Source: a virus. From it: 52,578 nt of DNA. The DNA lies in the IMG/VR virus record IMGVR_UViG_3300025141_014116, positions 1 through 52,578 of that record. The stretch is one strand, 5' to 3'. The notes under the pieces are model-generated. The model searched no databases, was not told where the DNA came from, and saw only the letters and a list, made by a program, of their open reading frames with translations. The position numbers and the translations under genes were made by a program. This document shows, piece after piece, positions 44,337 through 52,496 of the stretch. Positions within the stretch are counted from its first letter, which is position 1. The number at the start of each line of letters is the position of its first letter.

Positions 44337-45029
44337 TTATTTTTTTCTCTTATAAACGGCATTATACTTAGCCTTCTCTGCTTTGAAGTTTGTCCCGAAG
44401 TTTTCCGTAGTGACCGTAGCGCACATTTCAACATATCGAGAGTACCAAGGATCCGGGATTTTTTCATAACCCCAGGCCCCAAGGTAGGCAGCAAGAGACT
44501 TGTTCTGATTTTTGCTGTTGTGGATTACTTCGGTCTTTATGTACTTGGGTTTAACAAGATCAAAGTCTGTAGTCATTATAATATCATAATCAAGTTTCTC
44601 TACGTCTGTAATTAGTAAATCAAAGTCTTGGCCGGCCATATCATACTTGACCACCAGTTCTAATAATGTCATTGCATCAACAAGGAACTCGTCGGGGCCT
44701 GTGGGGACTGCGCCGCGGACAATACTGCTTTGCTCCCCTGTTTTACCAGTTTGATGGATAAGAACTTTGCCTTCTCTGTCGAGCGGAAATCCTTGATTAC
44801 CGTGATCAAGTCCTAACTCTTTTTTAGGTGGCGGCGCTGGGTCGGGGATGATAGCTATGGGCTCAAAATAACTCCCTGTAAGATTTTCATAACATTTAGT
44901 AAGTTTATCAAAGCACTCCGGGACCGGCTCGACGAAAATCCCATTCCAACCCATCTCGGGGGCAAGCCACCACATCATATCTGACATTGACTTGCCAACG
45001 TTTGCTCCGAGTTGAATAAAATTAATCAT
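44337..45029 (-). CDS. FkbM-like methyltransferase (divergent)
   Basis: A 230-aa protein with the FkbM-type SAM fold: INFIQLGANVGKSM (residues 2-15) for SAM binding, GIFVEPVPECFDKL after strand 2, and a late FDLLITDVEKLDYDII, where the usual D-x-EG is changed to DVEKLD. Such enzymes O-methylate sugars. It is the last gene of the upstream transcription unit, with a 4-nt overlap to the C-methyltransferase. In frame after its TAA stop, the DNA still codes NRKEKTVISLV...VD before a TGA, a possible remnant. Confidence 0.7.
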   Translation of the reverse strand: MINFIQLGANVGKSMSDMMWWLAPEMGWNGIFVEPVPECFDKLTKCYENLTGSYFEPIAIIPDPAPPPKKELGLDHGNQGFPLDREGKVLIHQTGKTGEQSSIVRGAVPTGPDEFLVDAMTLLELVVKYDMAGQDFDLLITDVEKLDYDIIMTTDFDLVKPKYIKTEVIHNSKNQNKSLAAYLGAWGYEKIPDPWYSRYVEMCATVTTENFGTNFKAEKAKYNAVYKRKK

Positions 45030-46261
45030 TTGCCAATAATCTCGAACTCAGGACATGGAACAATAAACTTGCCACCTCCCTCTAAAAATTCTTCTTCGCG
45101 CTCGACGAACTCTTTAATAAAATGCCAGGGTAACACCAACAAATAGTCTGGCTTGTCTGCACGCATTTCCTTTTCCGATACGATCGGAATATTGGTTCCT
45201 ACTACATATTTGCCAAACTTTTGAGGAGATCTTTCAGCAATTGCTATAATGTCTTCTGTTGTCAGGCCATAATATTGTAACAAGGTGTTTCCCTTCGTTG
45301 AAGCACCATAGCCGTATACTTTTTTCCCCTTCGCGACCTCGGCGCGAATAAAAGAAACTGTTTGTTCCTTCATTGACTCCAACTTTTGAGAAAATTCCTT
45401 CCATACGGCTGGGTCAGAAATGTCCATATGCGCTTTTTCATATGCCAAAAGCGATTCTACTCGAAAGGCACAAACATCACGTAATGGGGTTGTTCCGAAG
45501 GAGGTCTCCTTGGCGCCTTCTTTCTGAACATACACCCGGAAACTCCCTCCATTGGTATCGTTCAATGAACAATCCATAATTTTCAGGCCATGGGCCTCCA
45601 TAAGCTGTTTGATACTGGCAAGAGAATAATAATAAACATGTTCATGGCAAATATTGTCAAAAGCCATCTGTTTTACCATTAAGGGAGTATATGACATCTG
45701 TAGGACCCAAATTCCATCGTCTTCCAAAACTTCTTTCACGTCCTCTATAAAGGGCGCCGGGTCGTCGATATCATAAAACATAGCGATAGTGGTGATAACC
45801 TTACATTTTTTATCTCCATGGCCTGTTCGTTGGTAGGCACGGAGCGAAAAGTAATCTTGTACCACCGAGTCCGCTAGCTGTGAGGAAAACTCAAGAAAGG
45901 AATCTTCGACGGGATCAATTCCCACTTTTGTAAACTCATCGGGTATAAAATTAAACATCGTACCGTCGTTACACGCGATGTCCAACCATACATCGCCGGA
46001 CGAGTATTTAACTCGGCTGGCAGCTTCTTCAGCTATCTCTTTCAATTGATTTGTCATGGAGGCATTTGTCCCAGAGCGGTACCAATAGGTGCCGTACATT
46101 TTATCGGGGTCGACCGCCTGAGTGAGGCGAAGGGCCCCCTTCTTCTCATCTAATATAAGTGTTAGCGGCGCTAACTCCCTCCCTTCGTATTCAACGTCAG
46201 GATCAGCTAAAAAATCCGAAACGTATAAACTTCCTAAGTCTAGTAATATATCAGCCATCAT
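45026..46261 (-). CDS. TylC3/NovU-type sugar C-methyltransferase lacking the zinc-binding cysteines
   Basis: A 411-aa protein with the domain order of C-3 methyltransferases of deoxysugars: SAM motif WLDIACNDGTMF (about 92-103), active-site CHEHVYYYS (about 205-213), and a C-terminal domain with VYGYGASTKGNTLL (about 315-328). In TylC3-like enzymes the N-terminus normally carries Cys pairs that bind zinc. Here the corresponding region (MADILLDLGSLYVSDFLADP, then LTLILDEKKGALRLTQ) has none. The enzyme would add a methyl branch to a dTDP-4-keto sugar, fitting the rmlA/rmlB genes upstream. Confidence 0.8.
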   Translation of the reverse strand: MMADILLDLGSLYVSDFLADPDVEYEGRELAPLTLILDEKKGALRLTQAVDPDKMYGTYWYRSGTNASMTNQLKEIAEEAASRVKYSSGDVWLDIACNDGTMFNFIPDEFTKVGIDPVEDSFLEFSSQLADSVVQDYFSLRAYQRTGHGDKKCKVITTIAMFYDIDDPAPFIEDVKEVLEDDGIWVLQMSYTPLMVKQMAFDNICHEHVYYYSLASIKQLMEAHGLKIMDCSLNDTNGGSFRVYVQKEGAKETSFGTTPLRDVCAFRVESLLAYEKAHMDISDPAVWKEFSQKLESMKEQTVSFIRAEVAKGKKVYGYGASTKGNTLLQYYGLTTEDIIAIAERSPQKFGKYVVGTNIPIVSEKEMRADKPDYLLVLPWHFIKEFVEREEEFLEGGGKFIVPCPEFEIIGK

Positions 46262-46896
46262 TCTCTCCTTTTACAATAAAAATCATTTATTTTCCAGCGT
46301 GCATCTTTATAATAGCCTTTATGTGCTAAATACGCTTCGATCTCTGGGTCATTAAAATTATTCTCTACCACCAGCAAAGATACATCCCACAAATCCAGAT
46401 TTAAGCCCTTAAGTGCATCAAGCTCTGTACCTTCGGTATCAATTGAAATAAAATCAATCTGTGTATCAAATTCTTGTTGTGCCAGTATTGTATCTAATGT
46501 CTTTACGTCCACCATAATTTCTGATTTAGAATTAATGATATGATCGTGTTGTTCGACAAGCCGCGTATCGGGCATTAGTCCACTCACTGACGACATAATA
46601 TTGTGTTTCCCAATATCAAAAACAGTAAAAGGCACATTATTTTGGTTTTCGCTTCCGCATGCGCATCGGACCGACTCTTTACGGATCTTTTGAACCATTT
46701 CATAGTATTGAGGATTGGGTTCGATACATAGGGCGCGCCAGCCGAGCTTTTCAAAGTAGAGGGTGTTAGACCCACGCTCTCCATTAGCGGCGCCCACTTC
46801 AACACATGTCCCGCGCAGCTCGCCAGGGAAATATAATTCTATTAACAAATCAGTACTAAACTGACCATGATATCCGGTTAGTGGTTCGTAATTCAT
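46258..46896 (-). CDS. FkbM family methyltransferase
   Basis: A 212-aa FkbM methyltransferase: TCVEVGAANGERGSNT (about residues 30-45) binds SAM, CIEPNP (Glu59) contacts the ribose, and FISIDTEGTELDALKGL (about 149-165) is the family hallmark. It is a little short for the family but complete. It probably O-methylates a sugar. It overlaps its neighbours by 4 nt on both sides, within the strictly coupled run 44337-49215. Confidence 0.85.
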   Translation of the reverse strand: MNYEPLTGYHGQFSTDLLIELYFPGELRGTCVEVGAANGERGSNTLYFEKLGWRALCIEPNPQYYEMVQKIRKESVRCACGSENQNNVPFTVFDIGKHNIMSSVSGLMPDTRLVEQHDHIINSKSEIMVDVKTLDTILAQQEFDTQIDFISIDTEGTELDALKGLNLDLWDVSLLVVENNFNDPEIEAYLAHKGYYKDARWKINDFYCKRRE

Positions 46897-47612
46897 TGTC
46901 GGAGTTTGTCCTTGTGTCTTTGGAGATATGCAAGTAAATAGTCAATATCTTCTGGGTTGGGAACGACATCATTGCTAGTACCATACAAACGACCACACCA
47001 TGGTCGAGGGATTGGTCGGCCTTTGAAAAATACGTTACAGTTATAATAAAGATCTTGCTCTTGATCTAATGTAAGAATAAGGGCGCCGTCGTTGTAAGAG
47101 GCTCCCATGTTTTTTAGTTCAAAATCCCAGGCCGTGTAGCCGGGCTTTAAAAATTTAAGAAAATATTCCTTTCTCCAAATTGCAGGGGCCAAGCTAGTCC
47201 GATAGGAGGCGTTCTGTCTCATCATAAGAAGACCCTCCTGGTATGGGTCGGATCGATTTTGTATCGTGTTGTCTAAATGAGCCTTTTGAGCGCCGGCTTT
47301 TACACAGCCTTCAAGAAGATCTACCTTCTTTTGTTCTATATGATTTAGTAACACCACATCTTCTACCGTAAAACCAAAATATTCATCTTCTAAGTTTTCA
47401 ATGTACGGAATAAGAGGATCAGTCCAATTGCTACCAAAATTTTCTTGTTTTCCTAGGGATACAAAGTCAAAGCCATCAGGGAGTGGTGCATACTGGCATT
47501 CATCGAATCCAAGGAAAACCACTTCTTGTCCCGGCCAGTATTTTTGATAGAGAGTTACAAACGCTTCTAATAAAAACGAATACTGCGACGACGTGGCTAC
47601 AAACATTTTCAT
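46893..47612 (-). CDS. Putative glycosyltransferase
   Basis: A 239-aa protein. Its opening KMFVATSSQYSFLLEAFVTL, the segment FGSNWTDPLIPYIENLEDEY, and a later LAPAIWRKEYFLKFLKPGY then TAWDFEL recall a group of uncharacterised transferases in polysaccharide loci, where a short DxD-like acidic motif (here FTVEDVV) may bind metal. The C-terminus has FFKGRPIPRPWCGRLY. The assignment rests on pattern and on its place between gmd and an FkbM methyltransferase. Confidence 0.5.
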   Translation of the reverse strand: MKMFVATSSQYSFLLEAFVTLYQKYWPGQEVVFLGFDECQYAPLPDGFDFVSLGKQENFGSNWTDPLIPYIENLEDEYFGFTVEDVVLLNHIEQKKVDLLEGCVKAGAQKAHLDNTIQNRSDPYQEGLLMMRQNASYRTSLAPAIWRKEYFLKFLKPGYTAWDFELKNMGASYNDGALILTLDQEQDLYYNCNVFFKGRPIPRPWCGRLYGTSNDVVPNPEDIDYLLAYLQRHKDKLRQ

Positions 47613-48583
47613 AAGTTATGAACTGCCTTCGTTAGTTCAATATCGTTGGTGACCATCCTAGAAACCATTTCATCAAACGATACTTTCGGCTTCCAACCTA
47701 AAATGCGATGCGCCTTTGAGCAATCACCGATTAACACATCTACTTCTGCAGGTCGCATGAAAGCCGGGTCTTGTACCACATAACGCTCCCAATCCGCAAT
47801 TCCCACACAAGCAAAAGCCTTGCTTAAAAAGCTTTTAATAGAATGACTTTTGCCAGTTGCTATAACATAATCATCAGGAGTATCCTGCTGGAGCATCAGC
47901 CACATAGCTTCTACGTAGTCCGGGGCATATCCCCAGTCACGCTTAGCCTCGATATTTCCCAAGGCTATGTGGTCCGCCAAGCCTAGGTGGATTTGAGCGA
48001 CACCATCCGTAATTTTACGGGTGACAAATTCCTTGCCACGGCGTTCGGACTCATGATTAAACAGAATACCACTGCATGCAACAATCCCATATGATTCTCT
48101 ATAATTTTTTGTAATCCAGTGCCCGTATAACTTTGAAACCCCATAGGGACTGCGGGGGTAAAACCGGGTCGTCTCAATCTGTGGTGTCTCAGTTACTCTG
48201 CCAAACATTTCAGATGTCGAGGCTTGATAAAACTTAATAGGGCGATCATATTCTCGAATGGCTTCCAGCATCCGTAAAACTCCTAGTCCATCAATATCCC
48301 CAGTCGTCTCCGGAGTATTCCAACTCTCACCCACAAAAGACATGGCGCCTAGATTATAAATTTCGTCTGGTTTTGACTCTTTAATCACCCGTAGTAGTGA
48401 GTTTTGGTCTCCCAAGTCGCCGTTAATAAATGTGATCTGGCCTTCTAGGTGGCCAGTATTTACCCTATTTTTACGGGAAGAGCGGCGCTCCATACCATAT
48501 ACATTATATCCTTTAGTAAGCAAGAAATCTGCCAGATAGCTGCCATCTTGACCATTGACTCCCGTGATAAGGGCTGTTTTCAT
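47609..48583 (-). CDS. gmd: GDP-mannose 4,6-dehydratase
   Basis: A 324-aa enzyme with all GMD motifs: ALITGVNGQDGSYLADFLL (NADP site), FYQASTSEMFG with Thr123 and Glu125, and SPYGVSKLYGHW with Tyr147 and Lys151, the catalytic set corresponding to E. coli Thr132, Glu134, Tyr156 and Lys160. The SRKNRVNTG loop (about 36-44) and NHESERRGKEFVTRKI are family signatures. It turns GDP-D-mannose into GDP-4-keto-6-deoxy-D-mannose, the precursor of fucose, rhamnose, perosamine and colitose. No gene for the next fucose step (fcl) is visible. It is coupled by 4-nt overlaps. Confidence 0.95.
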   Translation of the reverse strand: MKTALITGVNGQDGSYLADFLLTKGYNVYGMERRSSRKNRVNTGHLEGQITFINGDLGDQNSLLRVIKESKPDEIYNLGAMSFVGESWNTPETTGDIDGLGVLRMLEAIREYDRPIKFYQASTSEMFGRVTETPQIETTRFYPRSPYGVSKLYGHWITKNYRESYGIVACSGILFNHESERRGKEFVTRKITDGVAQIHLGLADHIALGNIEAKRDWGYAPDYVEAMWLMLQQDTPDDYVIATGKSHSIKSFLSKAFACVGIADWERYVVQDPAFMRPAEVDVLIGDCSKAHRILGWKPKVSFDEMVSRMVTNDIELTKAVHNL

Positions 48584-49215
48584 TCTTTATCTCCCAAGTT
48601 TCTCAAAACTGTCATGTGGTAGTTGTATTGCGGATATTTAAAAATATCAACTATTTCAAAATTATACTTGCTGCAAATTTTCGGGATATCGTATCTTCCC
48701 GGGATCTCATGGGCTGATTCTACCAATCGATCCAATCCACCCATTAATATTAAAATCCCGCCCTCGGTTAATATGGCTTTTGTTTTGTGTATGGCTGCGG
48801 CTTGACCCCCTTTTTTCAAGGCCTTACTGCTGCCTGTTTCATCTTTAAAATTAAAAAGATAAAAAACGCCGTTCATAAAAATGATATCATACTTTTGGGC
48901 GCCCATCCAATCGGGTATATCGAAATCCATCAGACCAATTTGTTGATAGTGTAAATTATCAGCCACAAAAAGAGGGTTGAGATGTTGCCATGGATCTATG
49001 GCACTGACGTTCTTTACGTAGGTTTTAAAAAAATTAGAGAACCTTCCATTTCCACATCCAACATCTAGCACTGTTTTATCTTTAGAAAAACAATCCTCTA
49101 TGTGGGGCCAAATATCTTTTTCAAAATCCGACACCCTTGGGCGACCCTTGATATCACTGTAATCATTATCATACCAGGAGTCGCAGCCCCTCATCGGGGT
49201 ACTTTTCTTTTCCAT
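48580..49215 (-). CDS. Class I SAM-dependent methyltransferase
   Basis: A 211-aa protein with the SAM-binding motif KTVLDVGCGNGRFSNFF (about residues 47-63), an acidic strand-2 end (VSAIDPW), and later KYDIIFMNGVFYLFNF and LTEGGILILMGG. The substrate cannot be read; a sugar or lipid-linked intermediate is likely from context. It begins after a 72-nt gap and a purine-rich site (GAAGAGAAAAAG) on the minus strand. Confidence 0.75.
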   Translation of the reverse strand: MEKKSTPMRGCDSWYDNDYSDIKGRPRVSDFEKDIWPHIEDCFSKDKTVLDVGCGNGRFSNFFKTYVKNVSAIDPWQHLNPLFVADNLHYQQIGLMDFDIPDWMGAQKYDIIFMNGVFYLFNFKDETGSSKALKKGGQAAAIHKTKAILTEGGILILMGGLDRLVESAHEIPGRYDIPKICSKYNFEIVDIFKYPQYNYHMTVLRNLGDKE

Positions 49216-49226
49216 CTTTTTCTCTT

Positions 49227-49283
49227 CTAATCTCTCTTAAGTTTTAGTGCCAAGGTGGCACCGTGTAAATCATCTAAATTCAT
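49227..49283 (-). CDS. Mini-ORF between rmlA and the methyltransferase
   Basis: An 18-codon frame MNLDDLHGATLALKLKRD fills most of the 72-nt gap between rmlA and the methyltransferase gene. An AAGGAG lies about 13 nt before its ATG, inside the 3' end of rmlA, a workable but long spacing. It contains the palindrome at 49247-49261. It may be a real micropeptide, a leader, or the residue of a deleted gene; I cannot choose. Confidence 0.3.
   Translation of the reverse strand: MNLDDLHGATLALKLKRD
49247..49261. repeat. Perfect 5-bp inverted repeat (GTGCC-5-GGCAC)
   Basis: GTGCC AAGGT GGCAC on the plus strand, the same on the minus strand with loop ACCTT. GC-rich stem, but followed on the minus strand by TAAAACTTAA rather than a T-run, so it is unlikely to be a terminator. 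It could be an RNA hairpin or coincidence. Confidence 0.4.
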
Positions 49284-49287
49284 TGTT

Positions 49288-50013
49288 CTATGTTTTCTCC
49301 TTGTACATTAGCCAATTGGTTGTATGATACGAATCCATCGTGCCGGCGTCGGACCAAACGTCTTCCAGTACGGAATGGCCGCATGCGTCGCGTGCAATAA
49401 AAGCATTATTAACGCTGGTAATCTCATACTCCCCCCGATCTGACGGGGTGGTTCCCTCAATAATATCAAAAACTTTATTGTTGTAAAAATAAATTCCAAC
49501 ACAAGCCAAATTGCTCTCAGGTTTTTCTGGTTTTTCGTTTATCTCGCTGATTTTGTCGCCCTTGAATGTGACAACACCATACCGACGTGGGTCGCATACT
49601 CGTTTAAAGAAAAGGTGGCATTCTTCCTCACTCTTCGCATACGCTTCGACAGCCGATTTCAGGTTGTCTTTAAATATATTATCACCAAGGAGGACTACAC
49701 ACGATGAATCTCCCACAAAGTTTCTGCACAACCGCAGGGCCCCGGCGATGCCGTCGGGCTCATCCTGAACCTTGTATGTAAGGGAGCACCCATGGTCTTT
49801 GCCGGATCCCAATAAAGAAGTAATTCCGGTGGCATGGTCGACTCCCGTTACAATCATAATCTCCTTGATGCCGGCTTCTGTCAACTTACGAAGGGGGTAG
49901 TAGATCATGGGTTCACCAGCAATAGGTAAAAGGTGCTTGTTGGTAACTTTTGTAAGAGGGTAGAGGCGTGTACCTTGACCTCCCGCTAAAATAATTCCTT
50001 TAATATCTCTCAT
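49288..50013 (-). CDS. rmlA: Glucose-1-phosphate thymidylyltransferase (short RmlA type)
   Basis: A 241-aa nucleotidyltransferase: IILAGGQGTRLYPLT (residues 7-21), NKHLLPI with Lys26, VQDEPDGIAGALRL, VVLLGDNIF with Asp111, and WSDAGTMDSY. These are the motifs of RmlA, which makes dTDP-glucose from dTTP and glucose 1-phosphate. It is about 50 residues shorter than E. coli RmlA (about 290 aa), lacking the C-terminal extension. It overlaps rmlB by 14 nt, so the first two steps of the dTDP pathway are linked. Confidence 0.9.
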   Translation of the reverse strand: MRDIKGIILAGGQGTRLYPLTKVTNKHLLPIAGEPMIYYPLRKLTEAGIKEIMIVTGVDHATGITSLLGSGKDHGCSLTYKVQDEPDGIAGALRLCRNFVGDSSCVVLLGDNIFKDNLKSAVEAYAKSEEECHLFFKRVCDPRRYGVVTFKGDKISEINEKPEKPESNLACVGIYFYNNKVFDIIEGTTPSDRGEYEITSVNNAFIARDACGHSVLEDVWSDAGTMDSYHTTNWLMYKEKT

Positions 50014-50953
50014 TATACCACCTTACTGTTGATGCGATACCTTCTTCAAACGATGTTCGAGGAGTCCACCCCAACTCATTTTGAATTTTCGTATTGTCAA
50101 TCGCATACCTAAAATCATGACCTAAGCGATCCGTCACATGTTCTATGCATTCCTCGGGCACAACCTGAAGATGGTGGCATAGAACCTGAATCATTTCAAT
50201 ATTCTTCTTTTCGCAATCAGCGCCCATACAATATGTTTCTCCCAGTTTCCCTTCAGTGAAAACCTTCCAAATACCATCGCAGTGATCCTCAACATAAATC
50301 CAATCGCGCACATTCAAACCAGCTCCATACAAAGGTATTTTTTTCCCTTGAAGCACCGACCGAATAACAGTAGGTATGAATTTTTCATCGTTCTGGTGAG
50401 GTCCATAATTATTCGAGCAATTCGATATGGTGACCGGGAAACCATATGTATGGTAATAGGAGCGCGCAATAAAATCAGAAGACGCTTTTGATGCAGAATA
50501 CGGATTTTTTGGATTATAGGGAGTCTCTTCGTTGAATTTACCCGTATCTCCTAATTCCCCATAAACCTCGTCGGTAGATACATGATGGAATCGCTGCACT
50601 TTTTGTCGACGAGATATCTTCAGCAAATTGTGGGTTCCCACAACATTGCTTGTCACAAAGGAACTCGGGTCATCAATAGACTTATCCACATGCGACTCTG
50701 CCGCCAGGTGTACAACGTGAGTTATACTATGTCGTTCAAATACTTCCAAAAGATCCGACGCGTTACGCAAGTCGACCTCTTCAAACACATATTTTTCGTC
50801 ATCCTGAAAGTCTTTAGTATTTTGGAGGCTGCCGGCATATGTCAAAGCATCTACATTAACCACCTTTGATACCGAATCTCTATGACGATCCAGTACCATT
50901 TTTACAAAATTAGATCCTATAAATCCACATCCTCCGGTTACAAGCAGATTCAT
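50000..50953 (-). CDS. rmlB: dTDP-glucose 4,6-dehydratase
   Basis: A 317-aa extended short-chain dehydrogenase with the RmlB set: VTGGCGFIGSNFV (about 5-17), HLAAESHVDKSI, FHHVSTDEVYGEL with Thr127/Asp128/Glu129, and NPYSASKASSD with Tyr152/Lys156. It also carries SNNYGPHQNDEKFIP and DWIYVEDHCDGI. It converts dTDP-glucose to dTDP-4-keto-6-deoxyglucose. The single-base overlap with the aminotransferase gene upstream and 14-nt overlap with rmlA make a three-step unit. Full-length catalytic residues suggest it is active. Confidence 0.95.
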   Translation of the reverse strand: MNLLVTGGCGFIGSNFVKMVLDRHRDSVSKVVNVDALTYAGSLQNTKDFQDDEKYVFEEVDLRNASDLLEVFERHSITHVVHLAAESHVDKSIDDPSSFVTSNVVGTHNLLKISRRQKVQRFHHVSTDEVYGELGDTGKFNEETPYNPKNPYSASKASSDFIARSYYHTYGFPVTISNCSNNYGPHQNDEKFIPTVIRSVLQGKKIPLYGAGLNVRDWIYVEDHCDGIWKVFTEGKLGETYCMGADCEKKNIEMIQVLCHHLQVVPEECIEHVTDRLGHDFRYAIDNTKIQNELGWTPRTSFEEGIASTVRWYNERY

Positions 50954-51570
50954 TATATTACCTTTACATCCTTAAATATTTCAAACTCCGTCAAATCTCT
51001 ATATGGTGGATCTTCCGGGATATCTGGCATGTGCTCAGGATAATTTTGCATCAGCATGAGACCAAAGGCTGCCTGTTCGGGGGTCATATACATATTCCAC
51101 CCCCCTTCATCCATCTGATCTTCATGATACATCTTGGCAGAGCGCCCTTCATAGCGGCGCGCTTTTAGCCATTCGACTGCTTCCGCGTTATCTGTTAATA
51201 TGATGCCGCCTTTACCAATTTTGAGATGCTTCTTGATATGAAAAGAAAGACACATATAGGCACCGGGAATATACATCCCAGAAGTAAAGCGCTTGGCCGC
51301 GTCATAAATGGGAAAGGGTTTCAATTGATACGCACCCTCCCACTTTCTCTCATCAAAAATCAGTATTCCCCCCGCTTGTTGTATAGATTGGGGAGTTGAG
51401 AGATAAGTGCGCTTTGGAATTGTAACCTCTTGGTCTGCAACATTATTCCACTTACACGCCAAGAATAATGCATTGGTACAGCTATTCACCGAAACGGCAT
51501 ATGGTGCTCCGGTATAATGAGCTACCTCCTCCTCAAACATCTCAACTATTTTATAAGGACTGTGTAACAT
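50953..51570 (-). CDS. Short DegT/DnrJ/EryC1-type aminotransferase (half-size)
   Basis: A 205-aa protein with the PLP-binding core of sugar aminotransferases: VSVNSCTNALFLAC (phosphate loop), FPIYDAAKRF with Asp90, and SFHIKKHLKIGKGGIILT with Lys114 as the expected internal aldimine lysine. The full family is about 360-400 residues; here the N-terminal arm is trimmed and the C-terminal substrate domain is almost absent (the protein ends in IFKDVKVI). It has a proper start after a promoter element and a stop overlapping rmlB. I see no second half nearby, so it is either a natural short version or degraded. Confidence 0.72.
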   Translation of the reverse strand: MLHSPYKIVEMFEEEVAHYTGAPYAVSVNSCTNALFLACKWNNVADQEVTIPKRTYLSTPQSIQQAGGILIFDERKWEGAYQLKPFPIYDAAKRFTSGMYIPGAYMCLSFHIKKHLKIGKGGIILTDNAEAVEWLKARRYEGRSAKMYHEDQMDEGGWNMYMTPEQAAFGLMLMQNYPEHMPDIPEDPPYRDLTEFEIFKDVKVI

Positions 51571-51588
51571 TGTTCCTTGTCTCCATAT

Positions 51589-51631
51589 TCTTGTTATTTT
51601 CTATTATATCATTCTACAAGAGAAATTATAG
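51589..51631 (-). repeat. Copy 2 of a conserved promoter-boundary element
   Basis: Matches the element at 44266-44308. It overlaps the last codons of the CgeB-like glycosyltransferase gene: that gene's TGA stop is the TG-A of the extended -10 box. On the minus strand, coding ACT-ATA-ATT-TCT-CTT-GTA-GAA is followed directly by TGATATAAT. Confidence 0.85.
51603..51611 (-). promoter_or_regulatory. Extended -10 promoter for the aminotransferase-rmlBA-gmd unit
   Basis: TGATATAAT on the minus strand, with CTATAA at the -35 position (weak) and 17-bp spacing. The start site should be about 7 nt downstream, and GGAGACAAGGAAC precedes the ATG at 51570. The same box is found at 44.28 kb. It overlaps the upstream gene's stop codon. 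Confidence 0.62.
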
Positions 51632-52493
51632 TTCTAGCCCAATTTTTTGGCATATACTTTTGAACTGTATTAAAGCCGTGTGTTCGGATCTGTTCTCTCT
51701 TGTCTTCGTTGCTAAGATAATATCTTATTTTTTCTTGGAGTTCGGCCGGCGACGTAAAGATGTCGAAATCCTTTCCTGGTGTAAAGAGATCATCCATCCC
51801 CTTCCAGGGTGTCGTAAGCAAAAAGCCTCTGGCGGCTAGAATCTTATATAAGCGCACAGACGTTCCTTCTGTGGAAGTATGTGAGAAATTAAGATTTATT
51901 TTGCTCTGATTGACCACCAGGTTGTGCTCTAGACCATGGACGTTCTCAAAATGCTGAAATTTTACTGTGTCGAGGTACTTTTGGCGGTCTGTATGTGTGC
52001 CCGTGGGGGCTCTTACATTTCCGATAAACGTTACATCATATTTTGAGTCACAGTCGGGGAGGGGATAATTCATCTTGTCGTCCGGACATTGAGGGATAAA
52101 TTCCGAATTAGGATTATATTTAGCCGCCTCCTGTACAACACCCTCAATTCCTCCCACAAAGTACGATACTTTTTTGATTTTCTCTATCAACTCAATGTTA
52201 AAGTTATTCATTCCGTCCATATACCAAAGCACACTAGACCCTATAAGGTTGGCCGCGTCCACGACGCGCGAGGCCATCATATTACACTTACTAAAAAGGA
52301 TGATATGAGGCTGAATTTCATTGATCTTTTCTATTAGATCATCATCCCGTGATTTAGCAGACGAGTACTCTCGTAATTTTGCTCGATAATCGTATGCATA
52401 AGTCTCCCAGCTATTGTCGAGGAATCCTCGAGCTTGGGCCACATTTGTTGAGTTGGGGGTAAAAACTCCCACAAACAGTATTTTACGGCTCAT
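51609..52493 (-). CDS. CgeB-like glycosyltransferase (GT-B)
   Basis: A 294-aa GT-B protein. The N-terminal half has KILFVGVFTPNSTNVAQARG and IQPHIILFSKCNMM. The C-terminal half has YDVTFIGNVRAPTG, NLNFSHTSTEGTSVRLYKIL, then AARGFLLTT and a final DFDIFTSPAELQEKIRYYL, the pattern of CgeB and family 1-type glycosyltransferases. It probably adds a sugar to a surface glycan or protein. An AAAGGAG ribosome binding site lies in the last codons of the upstream gene. Its 3' end overlaps the promoter element. Confidence 0.75.
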   Translation of the reverse strand: MSRKILFVGVFTPNSTNVAQARGFLDNSWETYAYDYRAKLREYSSAKSRDDDLIEKINEIQPHIILFSKCNMMASRVVDAANLIGSSVLWYMDGMNNFNIELIEKIKKVSYFVGGIEGVVQEAAKYNPNSEFIPQCPDDKMNYPLPDCDSKYDVTFIGNVRAPTGTHTDRQKYLDTVKFQHFENVHGLEHNLVVNQSKINLNFSHTSTEGTSVRLYKILAARGFLLTTPWKGMDDLFTPGKDFDIFTSPAELQEKIRYYLSNEDKREQIRTHGFNTVQKYMPKNWARTIISLVE

Positions 52494-52496
52494 TTA

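Noticed and set aside
44121-44615. 164-codon plus-strand frame with a hydrophobic stretch
   Set aside because: Antisense to the DUF4254-like and FkbM-like genes and crosses the promoter element; hydrophobicity stems from T-rich codons.
49247-49261. Hairpin as rho-independent terminator
   Set aside because: Short stem and no T-run on either strand.
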